DNA from: Arthrobacter sp. SLBN-112
GTDB taxonomy: Bacteria; Actinomycetota; Actinomycetes; Actinomycetales; Micrococcaceae
Reading direction: 5' to 3'
Assembly: GCF_030944625.1 (NCBI RefSeq)
Contig: NZ_JAUSXY010000001.1
Span: 4,322,624-4,386,623 of the forward strand
Length of the DNA stretch: 64,000 nucleotides
Shown here: positions 19,926-28,331 of the stretch, piece by piece
Numbering within the stretch: position 1 is the stretch's first letter
How the letters are laid out: every line of letters begins with the position of its first letter
Made by a program: the position numbers and the translations under genes
The notes under the pieces: generated by a model
The model's input: the letters and a program-made list of their open reading frames with translations, nothing else
Databases searched by the model: none
Told to the model about the DNA's origin: nothing

Positions 19926-20696
19926 ATGTTTGAATCGGATGCGTTGTTCGACCTGCCGCAGGACCCGGCGGACACCACCCGCTTCAGCGATCTGGCCCAG
20001 CTGCCCTTGGCGGAACTCATGGCTCCGGACTGGGCGTCGGCGCTGCAGGGCGTGGAAGCCAGGTTGCGGTCGGTGCTGGATTTCCTTGCCGGCGAAGAAG
20101 CGGCCGGGCACCAAATCCTGCCGCCGCCGTCGAACGTCCTGCGCGCTTTCCGCCAGCCGCTCGCCGATGTGAAAGTCCTCATCGTGGGGCAGGACCCGTA
20201 CCCCACGCCGGGCCACGCCGTGGGGCTGTCGTTTTCCGTTGACGCACACGTCAGGCCGCTCCCGCGCAGCCTGGTGAACATCTACCGGGAACTCGAATCG
20301 GACCTCGGCATTCCGCCGCGCGTCCACGGCGACCTGTCAGCATGGACAGAGCAGGGCGTCCTGCTCCTGAACCGGGTACTCACGGTCAGGGCAGGGTCCG
20401 CAGGCTCCCACCGGGGCAAGGGCTGGGAAGACATTACGACGGCGGCAGTCACCGCAGTGGCCGGCCGCCGCACCGCTGACGGCTCCAGGGTGCCCCTGGT
20501 GGCCGTGCTGTGGGGCAAGGAGGCGGAGGGCGTCCGGCCGCTCCTGGCCGGCGCACCGGCCGTGTGCAGTCCCCATCCCAGCCCGCTGTCCGCCTCCCGC
20601 GGCTTCTTCGGCTCCAAGCCGTTCAGCCGCGTGAACCAGCTGCTCCGGGAACAAGGTGCGCGGGACGTAACCTGGGAACTCCCGCCGTCGGCCTAG
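19926..20696 (+). CDS. ung: Uracil-DNA glycosylase
   Basis: The 256-residue family 1 UDG removes uracil from DNA to start base-excision repair. Motif 1 GQDPYP contains the catalytic D90, and motif 2 HPSPLS (about 216-221) contains the catalytic histidine and the Leu-loop. The N-terminal ~40 residues are typical of actinobacterial Ung. The ATG is preceded by only a weak AGAATGGA. Its stop codon lies inside the iron box of the next gene. Confidence 0.96.
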   Translation: MFESDALFDLPQDPADTTRFSDLAQLPLAELMAPDWASALQGVEARLRSVLDFLAGEEAAGHQILPPPSNVLRAFRQPLADVKVLIVGQDPYPTPGHAVGLSFSVDAHVRPLPRSLVNIYRELESDLGIPPRVHGDLSAWTEQGVLLLNRVLTVRAGSAGSHRGKGWEDITTAAVTAVAGRRTADGSRVPLVAVLWGKEAEGVRPLLAGAPAVCSPHPSPLSASRGFFGSKPFSRVNQLLREQGARDVTWELPPSA

Positions 20697-20711
20697 CTTA
20701 GGCTTGCCTTA
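20693..20711 (+). promoter_or_regulatory. IdeR/DtxR iron box overlapping the start of the siderophore-interacting gene
   Basis: CTAGCTTAGGCTTGCCTTA matches the 19-bp IdeR/DtxR consensus TWAGGTWAGSCTWACCTWA at 16 positions. The last A is the first base of the ATG at 20711, and positions 20694-20696 are the ung stop codon. A -10-like TAGGCT (20699-20704) ends 6 bp before the ATG, so transcription probably starts at the A of ATG (leaderless mRNA), and IdeR would cover the core promoter. Confidence 0.8.
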
Positions 20712-21550
20712 TGAGCACTGTCCCTGCCGCCACCAGCGCAACCAAGAAGAGCCGCCCACAGGTCAACCTGACCGTGCTGCGCAAGGAGCAACTGAGCCCG
20801 CACATGGTCCGGATCGTGGCGGGCGGAGACGGCTTCGACGACTTCGTCAACAATGGTTTTGTGGACCGGTATGTGAAGATCGTCTTCCCCCAGCCGGGGG
20901 TTGAGTACCCGTCGCCCTTGGATCTGTGGGAAGTCCGGGAAACCATGCCGCGGGAGCAGTGGCCGTTCACGCGTACCTATACCCTGCGCTGGGTGGATCA
21001 GGAAGCCCGGGAGCTGGCCATCGACTTCGTGGTCCATGGCGACGCAGGCCTGGCTGGTCCGTGGGCGGCCAACGCGCAGCCAGGTGAGATGCTCACGTTC
21101 ACTGGCCCCGGCGGAGCGTACAACCCCAACCCGGATGCGGACTGGTACCTCTTTGCCGGCGATGAAGCGGCCCTGCCCGCCATCGCCGCGTGCATCGAAG
21201 CACTTCCTGCCGGCGCGGTGGGGCTGGCCTTCCTGGAAGTCGAATCGGAGGCCGACATCCAGCCCCTGAACACTCCAGCCGGGCTGGATGTCCGCTGGCT
21301 GGTCCGCGGCGACGTCCCCGCAGGCTCCAGTACGTTACTGGTCGACGCCGTGGCCGGCGCGGAGTGGCCCGCCGGCACCGTGGACGTCTTTGCACACGGC
21401 GAACGGGGCTACATGAAGTCCTTGCGGGAGGTCTTGTTCAAACAGCGCGGCCTGGAGCGCCGGCAGGTGTCATTGTCCGGGTACTGGGCCCAGGGCCGGG
21501 TGGAGGACGTGTTCCAGGCCGAGAAGAAACTCCCGGTGGGCCAAATCTAG
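20711..21550 (+). CDS. Siderophore-interacting protein (FAD-dependent ferric-siderophore reductase)
   Basis: The 279-residue protein of the ViuB/SIP family reduces imported ferric siderophores in the cytosol to release Fe(II). The FAD domain is about 15-145, with the binding motif RTYTLRW. The NAD(P)H-binding region is about 150-279 (YLFAGDEAALPAIAACIEALP). The C-terminal SGYWAQGRVEDVFQAEK is characteristic. The ATG follows the iron box directly, with no room for a Shine-Dalgarno sequence, so a leaderless message repressed by IdeR-Fe(II) is likely. No siderophore transporter is adjacent. Confidence 0.92.
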   Translation: MSTVPAATSATKKSRPQVNLTVLRKEQLSPHMVRIVAGGDGFDDFVNNGFVDRYVKIVFPQPGVEYPSPLDLWEVRETMPREQWPFTRTYTLRWVDQEARELAIDFVVHGDAGLAGPWAANAQPGEMLTFTGPGGAYNPNPDADWYLFAGDEAALPAIAACIEALPAGAVGLAFLEVESEADIQPLNTPAGLDVRWLVRGDVPAGSSTLLVDAVAGAEWPAGTVDVFAHGERGYMKSLREVLFKQRGLERRQVSLSGYWAQGRVEDVFQAEKKLPVGQI

Positions 21551-21617
21551 CCACGCCGGAGACAGCCATCCCTGACCCGGCCGGGCCGGATCCTGGCCGC
21601 GCGCTCCCACCGGACCG

Positions 21618-23105
21618 CTATCGCCGCCGGGCGCGGCGGCGCTCGTTGCTGGCCAGGCTGCGGGTCAGCGGCCGGGCCAGTACGTCGCCCAGGACGATTC
21701 CGCCGGCCGTTCCCAGCACAATGGCGCCGGCGCTGAGCATGCCGCCGGCCCCGTTCAGGATTTCCGATTCCTCGACGGTGAGCACGTACATGGACCGGAA
21801 AATGGTGAGGCCTGGCAGCAGGATCAGCGCCGCCGGCACTGCAACCACAAGCTGCGGCGCGCCCATCCGCAGTGCCACCACCCGGGCCAGCAGGCCGATG
21901 ACAACAGCCGCCAGCGCGGGCGCGAAACGGTCGCCGATCCCCAGCAGTCCGCCGCCCAACAGCACCAGGTAGCCTGCCACACCCACCCCTGCTGTTGGCA
22001 GCAGGAGCTGCCATGTGGTCTGCTCGGTGATGCCGATGGCCATCACCGCAGCGGCCACGAACAGGATGAGGACCCACAGATCGTAGGCGGGCGGGAAGGT
22101 CTGCGTGACGTCGATCCGCTGCAGCCCGGTCAGCTCCCCCACCACGAAGGCCACGGCAATGCCGGCCACGATCGCACCGAAGGTCAGCAGGGTGGACAGG
22201 AACCGGCCCGCGGCAGTGACCGGGAAGCCGTTGATGGCGTCCTGCACGGAGGAGACCAGCCGGCCGGTGGGCAGCAGGAGCAGGATACCGCCCACCACCA
22301 CGATGGACGGCGACGCGGTGAGCCCGAACTGCCAGAGCAACAGGGCAAGGATGGTGACGACGAACGAGCAACTGGCGGTGGTGAAGAAGTCCGGGACCCG
22401 CCAGCGGCCCAGCTGCCGGGCCAGCAGGCTGATCCCGATGTTGGCCACGAACGCGATCGCCGAGGACACCACACCGCCGCCCAGCACCCCCACGAACACG
22501 GCGGCGAAGACACCGAACGCCGCGGTGACCATCCACCGCGGGTACGGTTTGGGACTGGTGATGGCCTCGTTGAGCCGGCGGATGGCTTCATCCCGGCCCA
22601 CCCCGCCGGCAACGATGTCCGTGACCAGCTGGTGGACCTTGGCCAGGCCCGCGTAGTTGTTGGTCCAGGAGCGCACCACGCGCAGCAGGGCGATGGGCGT
22701 CTGGTCCTTGGGAGCGTAGTTGATGCCCACGGACTGGTTGGTGATGTCCACCTCGATGTTCTTCAGGCCGAGGGCCGCGGTCACGGCAATGATGCTGGTT
22801 TCCACTTCCAGGGCGCCCGCTCCGTAGCGGAACATGGTCTCTGCCAGGTGGAGGGCAAAGTCCAGGGTCTTGCGCGCGGACGTGTCCACACCGCCCACCT
22901 GGATGGTGGGGTTGGCGTAAGGGCTGCCGGCCAGGCGGTCCACGATGCTCAACGGGGCGGTGGGCGGGTTCTCGCCCTGCACCAGGCGGCGCAGCATCCT
23001 CCTGGCGGCTGCGTCCTGCCGCAGCTGGGCAGGAGTCAGCGGCTCGGTCTTGGGCAGGCCGTCACTCTTCGGCCTGGACCCGGGCCGTTCGTGCCGGTCA
23101 GTCAT
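21618..23105 (-). CDS. Threonine/serine exporter family protein (ThrE type)
   Basis: The 495-residue membrane exporter has a soluble N-terminal ~195 residues containing the conserved amphipathic DUF1212 region (LDFALHLAETMFRYGAGALEVE). Two bundles of five transmembrane helices follow (about 200-340 and 345-480, DUF1212/DUF3815 type). Homologues such as Corynebacterium ThrE export L-threonine and L-serine using the proton gradient. GGGAGG lies 9 nt before the ATG. It starts 34 bp after a FemABX gene in the same direction, with a second FemABX gene upstream, so the three may be one transcript. Confidence 0.92.
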   Translation of the reverse strand: MTDRHERPGSRPKSDGLPKTEPLTPAQLRQDAAARRMLRRLVQGENPPTAPLSIVDRLAGSPYANPTIQVGGVDTSARKTLDFALHLAETMFRYGAGALEVETSIIAVTAALGLKNIEVDITNQSVGINYAPKDQTPIALLRVVRSWTNNYAGLAKVHQLVTDIVAGGVGRDEAIRRLNEAITSPKPYPRWMVTAAFGVFAAVFVGVLGGGVVSSAIAFVANIGISLLARQLGRWRVPDFFTTASCSFVVTILALLLWQFGLTASPSIVVVGGILLLLPTGRLVSSVQDAINGFPVTAAGRFLSTLLTFGAIVAGIAVAFVVGELTGLQRIDVTQTFPPAYDLWVLILFVAAAVMAIGITEQTTWQLLLPTAGVGVAGYLVLLGGGLLGIGDRFAPALAAVVIGLLARVVALRMGAPQLVVAVPAALILLPGLTIFRSMYVLTVEESEILNGAGGMLSAGAIVLGTAGGIVLGDVLARPLTRSLASNERRRARRR

Positions 23106-23139
23106 GCCCGGTACCTCCCTGTGCGCGGTGTGTGGACGG

Positions 23140-24456
23140 TCAGGCTGCGCGCTTCAGCGGCAGCTTGCCAAGCAATGTGCGGGCTGCCGCGGCCGCCGAT
23201 CTCGCCATCCGGTTGGCGTGGAAGACGGCAGGCCGCACCGGCATGGTGAAGTCGCCAACCAGCTGGACCACTTCACCGCCGAACCCCTTCTTGAATTCGT
23301 AGCCGCCGTGGCCTTCCTCATCCTGCCCGGAGATGCCGAACGTGCCATAGAAGTTGTACCGCGGGTACTCCTTCTCCAGGGCGTGAAGCATCATGCCCCA
23401 GTACAGTGAGGTTGCGCCGTTGAAGTAGATGTAGTCCTGGACGGTGCCGCCGATGACGCACACCACCTCATCGCCGTAGCAGACGAAGTGGATGGCTGCC
23501 ACGGTGGCGGTCCCCACGGAATCCGGGAACCTCTCGATGTCCTTGAGGCTCCGCTCGTAGCTGTCCACGAGGTCCTGGACCACTTTGAGCCGGTTGGCCT
23601 TCTTCTTGCTTCCGGTCTCCTCCACTTCACGCCTGAGCTCCGCGGCGGCGGCCGACTCCGCGGCCAGGCGTTCGGTGATGGATTTCCGGTAGGCCGGGAT
23701 GTCGATCTTGGCCATCATGAGCTTGGTGAACTCGGCCGAGGTGGTCCGGAGCAGGTGCTCGTAGTAGGGGCGCTCACGGTAGGTGAATCCCTTTTCGTCA
23801 CCGGCCCGGCTCAACGCCCCGTAGAAGTCGTCGAGGGTTTCCAGCGTGGCCTGTTCCAGGAAGACGCCGTTCTTTTCGGCCTTGCGGATGGCCTTCCGGG
23901 TCCGGTAGGTGGTGCCCATGATGAGTTCTTCGGCGTCCTGGATTCCCACGAGGCTCTTGATGAACATCCAGTTCACGTTGACGAAGTTCATGTCCAGGCC
24001 TTGGTGCCGGAACCCGAGCCGCTCCAGGTCCGCCACGAGCGGCCGGTTGTCCTCGATGTCGGGCTGCTCGGCGCCGTCGGCGTCCCGGGCGATGTACCTG
24101 ATGTTGGGCGAGATCCGGAGTTCAGCGGCTTTGCGGCTTGCCGCATGTTTGCGGAGAAGTTCGACGACGCCGCTCACCAGGTTGCGGTCCTCGTAGTCCA
24201 TGAGGGGCCCCTTGGCGCATTCGCAGATGGTGTAGCCAAGCCTGGTAGTGGAGTAGTTGAGTTTTCCGGCGGCGACGAGTTCGCCGCTGCGCCGGACTCC
24301 GAAGAGTTCAACCTGCTGGCCCCGCGCGCGCTGGAAACGGGCAAAGTCGATGGACTGCAGGAAGCTGTTCTGCGGGTGCTTGACGGCGAAGGCCTCGAAT
24401 TCGGCGTCGCTGAGGATTACGTATTCAAGTCCGGTAGCGGCGGAAACAGGATTCAA
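23140..24456 (-). CDS. FemABX family peptidyltransferase (cross-bridge synthesis), FemX/MurM-like
   Basis: The 438-residue protein is a predicted tRNA-dependent ligase that adds amino acids to the lipid II stem-peptide lysine inside the cell. Two GNAT-like subdomains are separated by a long helical arm (about 290-345, rich in Ala/Glu/Lys/Arg). The C-terminal GGYEFKKGFGGEVVQLVGDF motif is typical of the family. The TTG at 24456 is preferred because AGAAGG lies 7 nt upstream; the ATG at 24531 would add 25 residues of poor quality. It lies between another fem gene and thrE. The amino acid transferred cannot be read from sequence. Confidence 0.88.
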   Translation of the reverse strand: MNPVSAATGLEYVILSDAEFEAFAVKHPQNSFLQSIDFARFQRARGQQVELFGVRRSGELVAAGKLNYSTTRLGYTICECAKGPLMDYEDRNLVSGVVELLRKHAASRKAAELRISPNIRYIARDADGAEQPDIEDNRPLVADLERLGFRHQGLDMNFVNVNWMFIKSLVGIQDAEELIMGTTYRTRKAIRKAEKNGVFLEQATLETLDDFYGALSRAGDEKGFTYRERPYYEHLLRTTSAEFTKLMMAKIDIPAYRKSITERLAAESAAAAELRREVEETGSKKKANRLKVVQDLVDSYERSLKDIERFPDSVGTATVAAIHFVCYGDEVVCVIGGTVQDYIYFNGATSLYWGMMLHALEKEYPRYNFYGTFGISGQDEEGHGGYEFKKGFGGEVVQLVGDFTMPVRPAVFHANRMARSAAAAARTLLGKLPLKRAA

Positions 24457-24585
24457 GGGGTGACCTTCTTCTGGACTCTTCGCGGCCTGGTGGGCACGCG
24501 CTGGGCGGACGGTGTTCGGGGCGGGCTGCACGGGCGTATGGTCCGGCCGTGGGCTGCGATGGGCTGCATCCCTTGGGGATGCCGG

Positions 24586-25719
24586 TCAGTAGAACTGCTG
24601 GCCGGTCCGGGCGGTTTCAATCCGGCGGAGCACCTTTTCGCCGCCGCTGACCCAGAGCTTGTGGCGCAGCGGGGACAGGACGTAGTCGTGGCAGCCCACA
24701 AAGTCGGTGACGGTCTTGGTGAAGCTGGTCTTGAACATGCCCATCCCGTAGAGGTTGTGGGTTTTGTCCTTGATCCGGGCAGCCGGCGGGGTGCCGCAGA
24801 AGTCATATTCCGTGCAGCCGAGTTCCTGCATGCGGCGGATGGCTTCCCACTGCACCAGGTGTGAGTCCCCGTACTGCTTGCGGTTTTGCGTGGAGCCACC
24901 GTCCTTGTAGGTTGCCTTGGCACCGTAGTTGATCACGAAGGCTCCGACGCTGGGTTTTCCATCCTCGTAGACGAAGAAGAAGTTGCCCTGGCCACGGTTG
25001 CAGAATTCGTCCCAGAACCGGGCGTAGTAGTCGTAGCTGCGCAGCGGCATGGAGCCTTTGGCGTTGACGGTGTCGGCCATCAGGTCGTAGAGGGCACGGT
25101 AGGTTTCCGGACCCTGTTCCTGCCGTACCACCCGGCAGCCCTCGCGTTCGGCGCGCCGGATGGCGTTGCGGGCGCGAGAGGAGATCGCCTTGAACACTTC
25201 CTCGCTGCTGCCGGAGATATCCAGCAGCGCCGTGGAGTCGTTGGACTGGATGTTGGGGGCCTTCAGAAGGCCCGCTGCCTGGAGGTCCTGCTGTGCCTCG
25301 GCGGTGTCGATGATGTCCGGTTCCACCTTGATGGTGAAGACGTTCAGTCTCTGGCTGCGGACAAACGCCGCGCAGGCTTCGAGGGCAGCCTTCAGGTCCG
25401 CGGCGGCGGCAACGTCGGGGCCCTTGATGAGGTACCAGAGCCGTCCCAGGACGGGAAAGGACTTTTCAAGGACAAGGTTGTAGCTGGAGTTTCCCGGGGC
25501 TTCCAGGACAAGGAAGCGGACTTTCCAGCCGGTTCCGTTCTTGACCGATGCGTATGCGGCGGACTGCAGCATGTTGCCGCCGTTGGGGTTGGCCGTGACG
25601 TGCTTGTCCCAGTTCTCAATTTCCTCGGCTGTGGCAAAACGTGCGGTGAATTCTCGCAAGGGGGCCGTGTCCAATCGGGTTTGTGCGCGGTTTCGGTGGG
25701 TCTGGATGCGTGCGGACAT
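24586..25719 (-). CDS. FemABX family peptidyltransferase (lipid II aminoacyl ligase)
   Basis: This second Fem-type ligase (377 residues) lacks the long coiled arm of its neighbour. The paired GNAT-like fold is indicated by AISSRARNAIRRAEREGC in the first half and QYGDSHLVQWEAIRRMQELG with GMGMFKTSF near the end. It probably adds another residue of the interpeptide bridge, which in Arthrobacter-type A3-alpha cell walls consists of Ala, Ser and Thr units. It is the first gene of the minus-strand fem-fem-thrE series, with 129 bp separating it from the next fem. Confidence 0.9.
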   Translation of the reverse strand: MSARIQTHRNRAQTRLDTAPLREFTARFATAEEIENWDKHVTANPNGGNMLQSAAYASVKNGTGWKVRFLVLEAPGNSSYNLVLEKSFPVLGRLWYLIKGPDVAAAADLKAALEACAAFVRSQRLNVFTIKVEPDIIDTAEAQQDLQAAGLLKAPNIQSNDSTALLDISGSSEEVFKAISSRARNAIRRAEREGCRVVRQEQGPETYRALYDLMADTVNAKGSMPLRSYDYYARFWDEFCNRGQGNFFFVYEDGKPSVGAFVINYGAKATYKDGGSTQNRKQYGDSHLVQWEAIRRMQELGCTEYDFCGTPPAARIKDKTHNLYGMGMFKTSFTKTVTDFVGCHDYVLSPLRHKLWVSGGEKVLRRIETARTGQQFY

Positions 25720-25839
25720 GCAGCATCAAGTCTAAAGCCTCAGCCACTCCAGCCTTCTCCCGGCGATGCCCGGCATGGCGCCCGCCGTCCGCGGAGCGGC
25801 GCCTTGACGGGGCCGACCGGGTTCGGCAAGGGTTGGAGG

Positions 25840-26382
25840 ATGAGGCCGGACCGGGAACAGAGCACCACTTCCGTGGAGAGCGGCCGGCCTTACGGTACCG
25901 GGGTTCAAATCGCCGGGCTCGCCGCGTTCCTGGTGGCGTCCTTGCTGGTGGCGGCGCTGGGCGGGCTCGCCTCGGCCAGCAACGTCAATGGGTGGTACGC
26001 CACGGCGGATAAGGCTCCGTGGTCCCCGCCCAATGGCGTGTTTGGCCCGGTCTGGGGAATCCTTTACGCGGCGATGGCTGTTGCCGGTTGGCTGGTGTGG
26101 CGCAAACGGACAGAACGGACCCGGGCCGCACTCACCGCCTACGGGATCCAACTGCTCCTCAACCTTGCCTGGACCCCGGCGTTTTTTGCCCTCTACCCTG
26201 CCCTGGGAACCGCTGCACTGTGGCTCGGGATGGCCATCATCCTCGCCCTGATTGCCGCCGTCACGGTGACAGTCCTCTATTTTGGGCCCATCAGCCGAAC
26301 AGCCGGGTTACTCCTGCTGCCGTACATCTCCTGGCTGGTGTTTGCCGCTTCGTTGAACTGGTGGGCTGCCGTCCACAACTAG
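25840..26382 (+). CDS. TspO/MBR family tryptophan-rich sensory protein
   Basis: The 180-residue membrane protein has five transmembrane helices starting at about residue 22. It shows the family hallmarks NGWYATADKAPWSPPNGVFGPVW and the Trp-rich turn LNWWAAVHN at the C-terminus. TspO proteins bind tetrapyrroles and act in porphyrin or stress signalling. The start is uncertain: the ATG at 25840 has GGAGG abutting it with no spacing, and a GTG at 25873 is possible. The frame is open for almost 1 kb upstream, but that part is antisense to the fem gene. Confidence 0.88.
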   Translation: MRPDREQSTTSVESGRPYGTGVQIAGLAAFLVASLLVAALGGLASASNVNGWYATADKAPWSPPNGVFGPVWGILYAAMAVAGWLVWRKRTERTRAALTAYGIQLLLNLAWTPAFFALYPALGTAALWLGMAIILALIAAVTVTVLYFGPISRTAGLLLLPYISWLVFAASLNWWAAVHN

Positions 26383-26425
26383 GGAGCTTGCGCCGGTTCC
26401 CGCTCCGGGCAAGAGGCGCCGCCGG

Positions 26426-27865
26426 TCAGCATTCGACGACGTTGACGGCGAGGCCGCCCATGGCGGTTTCTTTGTATTTGGAGGACATGTCTTTGCCGGT
26501 TTCGCGCATGGTGATGATGACTTCGTCGAGGGAGACACGGTGGGTGCCGTCGCCCCAGAGCGCCATTTTCGCGGCGTTGATCGCTTTCGCGGCGGCGATC
26601 GCGTTCCGTTCGATGCAGGGGACCTGGACCAGCCCGCCGATCGGGTCGCAGGTCAGGCCCAGGTTGTGTTCCATCGCGATTTCCGCGGCGTTTTCCACCT
26701 GCGCCGGGGTCCCGCCCATCACCTCGGCCAGGCCGGCCGCGGCCATCGAGGACGCGGACCCCACCTCGCCCTGGCAGCCGACCTCGGCCCCGGAGATCGA
26801 GGCCTGTTCCTTGTAGAGCACCCCGACCGCGCCCGCGGCCAGCAGGAACTTCACGACAACGTCGTCCCGGTCCGCGGCGGTGGCTTTGTCCATCCCGGGG
26901 GCGAAGTGCAGGGCGTAGAACAACACCGCCGGGATGATCCCGGCCGCCCCGTTCGTCGGGGCGGTGACCACCCGGCCGCCGGAGGCGTTCTCCTCGTTCA
27001 CCGCCAACGCCACCAAATTAACCCACTCCTGCCAATACCGAGGGTCGTACGGGCCCGCGTCCCAGCCCGCGTCCTGGTCCGTGTCCCTGCCGTCGGCGGT
27101 TTCCTTCTTCAACCGCTCAAACCAGTCCGGGGCGCGGCGGCGGACCTTCAACCCGCCCGGCAACACCCCCTGACGGGTCAGCGAGGTCGCCACACAGGCT
27201 TCCATCACGGACCAGATGTGCAGCAGCCCGGCCCGGATCTCCTCCTCCGTGCGGGAGGTTTTTTCGTTCACGAGCATCACGTCCGCGATACCCAGCCCGG
27301 TCACCGCGCAATGTTCCAGGAGTTCCGCGGCGGTCCGGAACGGCAACGGGAGCTCCTTCTTGGATTCCTCCAGTTCCTGCTGCGCCGCGTCCTCCTCACC
27401 CTCACGGACGATGAACCCGCCACCGACCGAGAAGAACGTCGCCGCATGCACCACCGCACCCGCGGCGTCCGTGACCGTGAACGTCATCCCGTTCGTGTGC
27501 CGCGGCAACACCGTCAACGGCCGCAACACCATATCCGCCACCCCATACGGCAACCGCACCGACCCCGCGAGCTGCAACATACCCGTCTCCGCGATCGCGG
27601 CCAGCCGCTCCTCCACCTCCGCGGGCAGGATCAACTCCGGATGAAACCCCTCCAACCCCAACAAGATCGCCGTCATCGTCCCATGCCCATGCCCCGTCGC
27701 CGCCAACGACCCATACAAATCCACCCGCAACCCCGCCACCCCCGCCAGCCGCCCCGAAGCCTGAAGCTCCTCCGCGAACACAGCAGCAGCCCGCATCGGC
27801 CCCACAGTATGCGAACTAGAGGGCCCAATCCCGATCGAAAACAGATCAAAAACTCCGACAGCCAT
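26426..27865 (-). CDS. sdaA: L-serine ammonia-lyase, iron-sulfur type
   Basis: The 479-residue enzyme deaminates L-serine to pyruvate and ammonia. It is the single-chain form, with a beta domain (about 1-160, [16 protein letters not shown]) and an alpha domain holding the [4Fe-4S] cysteines in [18 protein letters not shown] and VQVPCIERN. The conserved C-terminus extends as a tail towards the active site. AGGAA stands 8 nt before the ATG. It is downstream of, and co-oriented with, gcvP-gcvT, so glycine-derived serine can be channelled to pyruvate. The intervening 466 bp carry repeats rather than a gene. Confidence 0.96.
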   Translation of the reverse strand: MAVGVFDLFSIGIGPSSSHTVGPMRAAAVFAEELQASGRLAGVAGLRVDLYGSLAATGHGHGTMTAILLGLEGFHPELILPAEVEERLAAIAETGMLQLAGSVRLPYGVADMVLRPLTVLPRHTNGMTFTVTDAAGAVVHAATFFSVGGGFIVREGEEDAAQQELEESKKELPLPFRTAAELLEHCAVTGLGIADVMLVNEKTSRTEEEIRAGLLHIWSVMEACVATSLTRQGVLPGGLKVRRRAPDWFERLKKETADGRDTDQDAGWDAGPYDPRYWQEWVNLVALAVNEENASGGRVVTAPTNGAAGIIPAVLFYALHFAPGMDKATAADRDDVVVKFLLAAGAVGVLYKEQASISGAEVGCQGEVGSASSMAAAGLAEVMGGTPAQVENAAEIAMEHNLGLTCDPIGGLVQVPCIERNAIAAAKAINAAKMALWGDGTHRVSLDEVIITMRETGKDMSSKYKETAMGGLAVNVVEC

Positions 27866-28331
27866 GCGATTGGTTCCTAACTAAAACGAGGTGGTTGAGG
27901 TGGAGCGGGCAGGACATCCTCTGCATGCTCGGTCGCGAAGACGCCCGCTGCGCGGACGTGACGCCGTGGCCGGGTTTGGGTGCGCCTGGCCGGATTCCTC
28001 CGCGTGCTCGGTCGCGAAGACGCCCGCTGAGCGGACGTGACGCTCCCTTAGACGCACGTCTCCGGAATCCGCCCAGCCGCCAACGCCCGTCGCCAAAGCG
28101 ACAGGGCAGGCAGGCGACGCACACGGAGGCGTCTGGACTGGAGCAAGAAACACGCCGTCTTCACCCACTTCCTGTACGAGCTGACCATGTTCGGCACACC
28201 CGCAACGCCCGTCACCAAGGGCCGGCGGAGCCGGACTTTTCGAAAGCGTGCGTCAAAGCGAGGAACGAGCAGCACGCGTGAAAATGTCCGGTCCGCCGGT
28301 CCCGAACCCAGCCACGGCGAAGCACGCTGGA
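27866..28331. other. Gene-free interval between gcvT and sdaA with repeats
   Basis: These 466 bp lie where a gcvH gene is often found in related genomes. None of the short frames here encodes a lipoyl-domain protein or any other recognised family. The interval contains the duplicated ~50-bp unit at 27916-28043 and, at its left end (about 27890), GGTGGTTGAG, which is shared with the repeat at 29497-29518. Confidence 0.6.
27916..28043. repeat. Two copies of a ~50-bp imperfect direct repeat
   Basis: The units are 27916-27964 and 27994-28043 and share an almost identical core (TGCTCGGTCGCGAAGACGCC, then CGGACGTGACGC) with only four or five differences. The period is about 78 bp. They resemble intergenic repetitive elements, not coding DNA. 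Both units have the same orientation. Confidence 0.85.

Noticed and set aside
24886..25839. Long N-terminal extension of the TspO frame
   Set aside because: The extension is antisense to the second fem gene and has no TspO homology. The TspO domain begins after 25840.
27916..28043. CRISPR-like array
   Set aside because: There are only two imperfect ~50-bp units, no regular spacers and no cas genes.
27846..28275. Small frames between gcvT and sdaA considered as gcvH remnants
   Set aside because: None shows the lipoyl-lysine region or any GcvH-like stretch. Their similarity to each other comes from the duplicated repeat.
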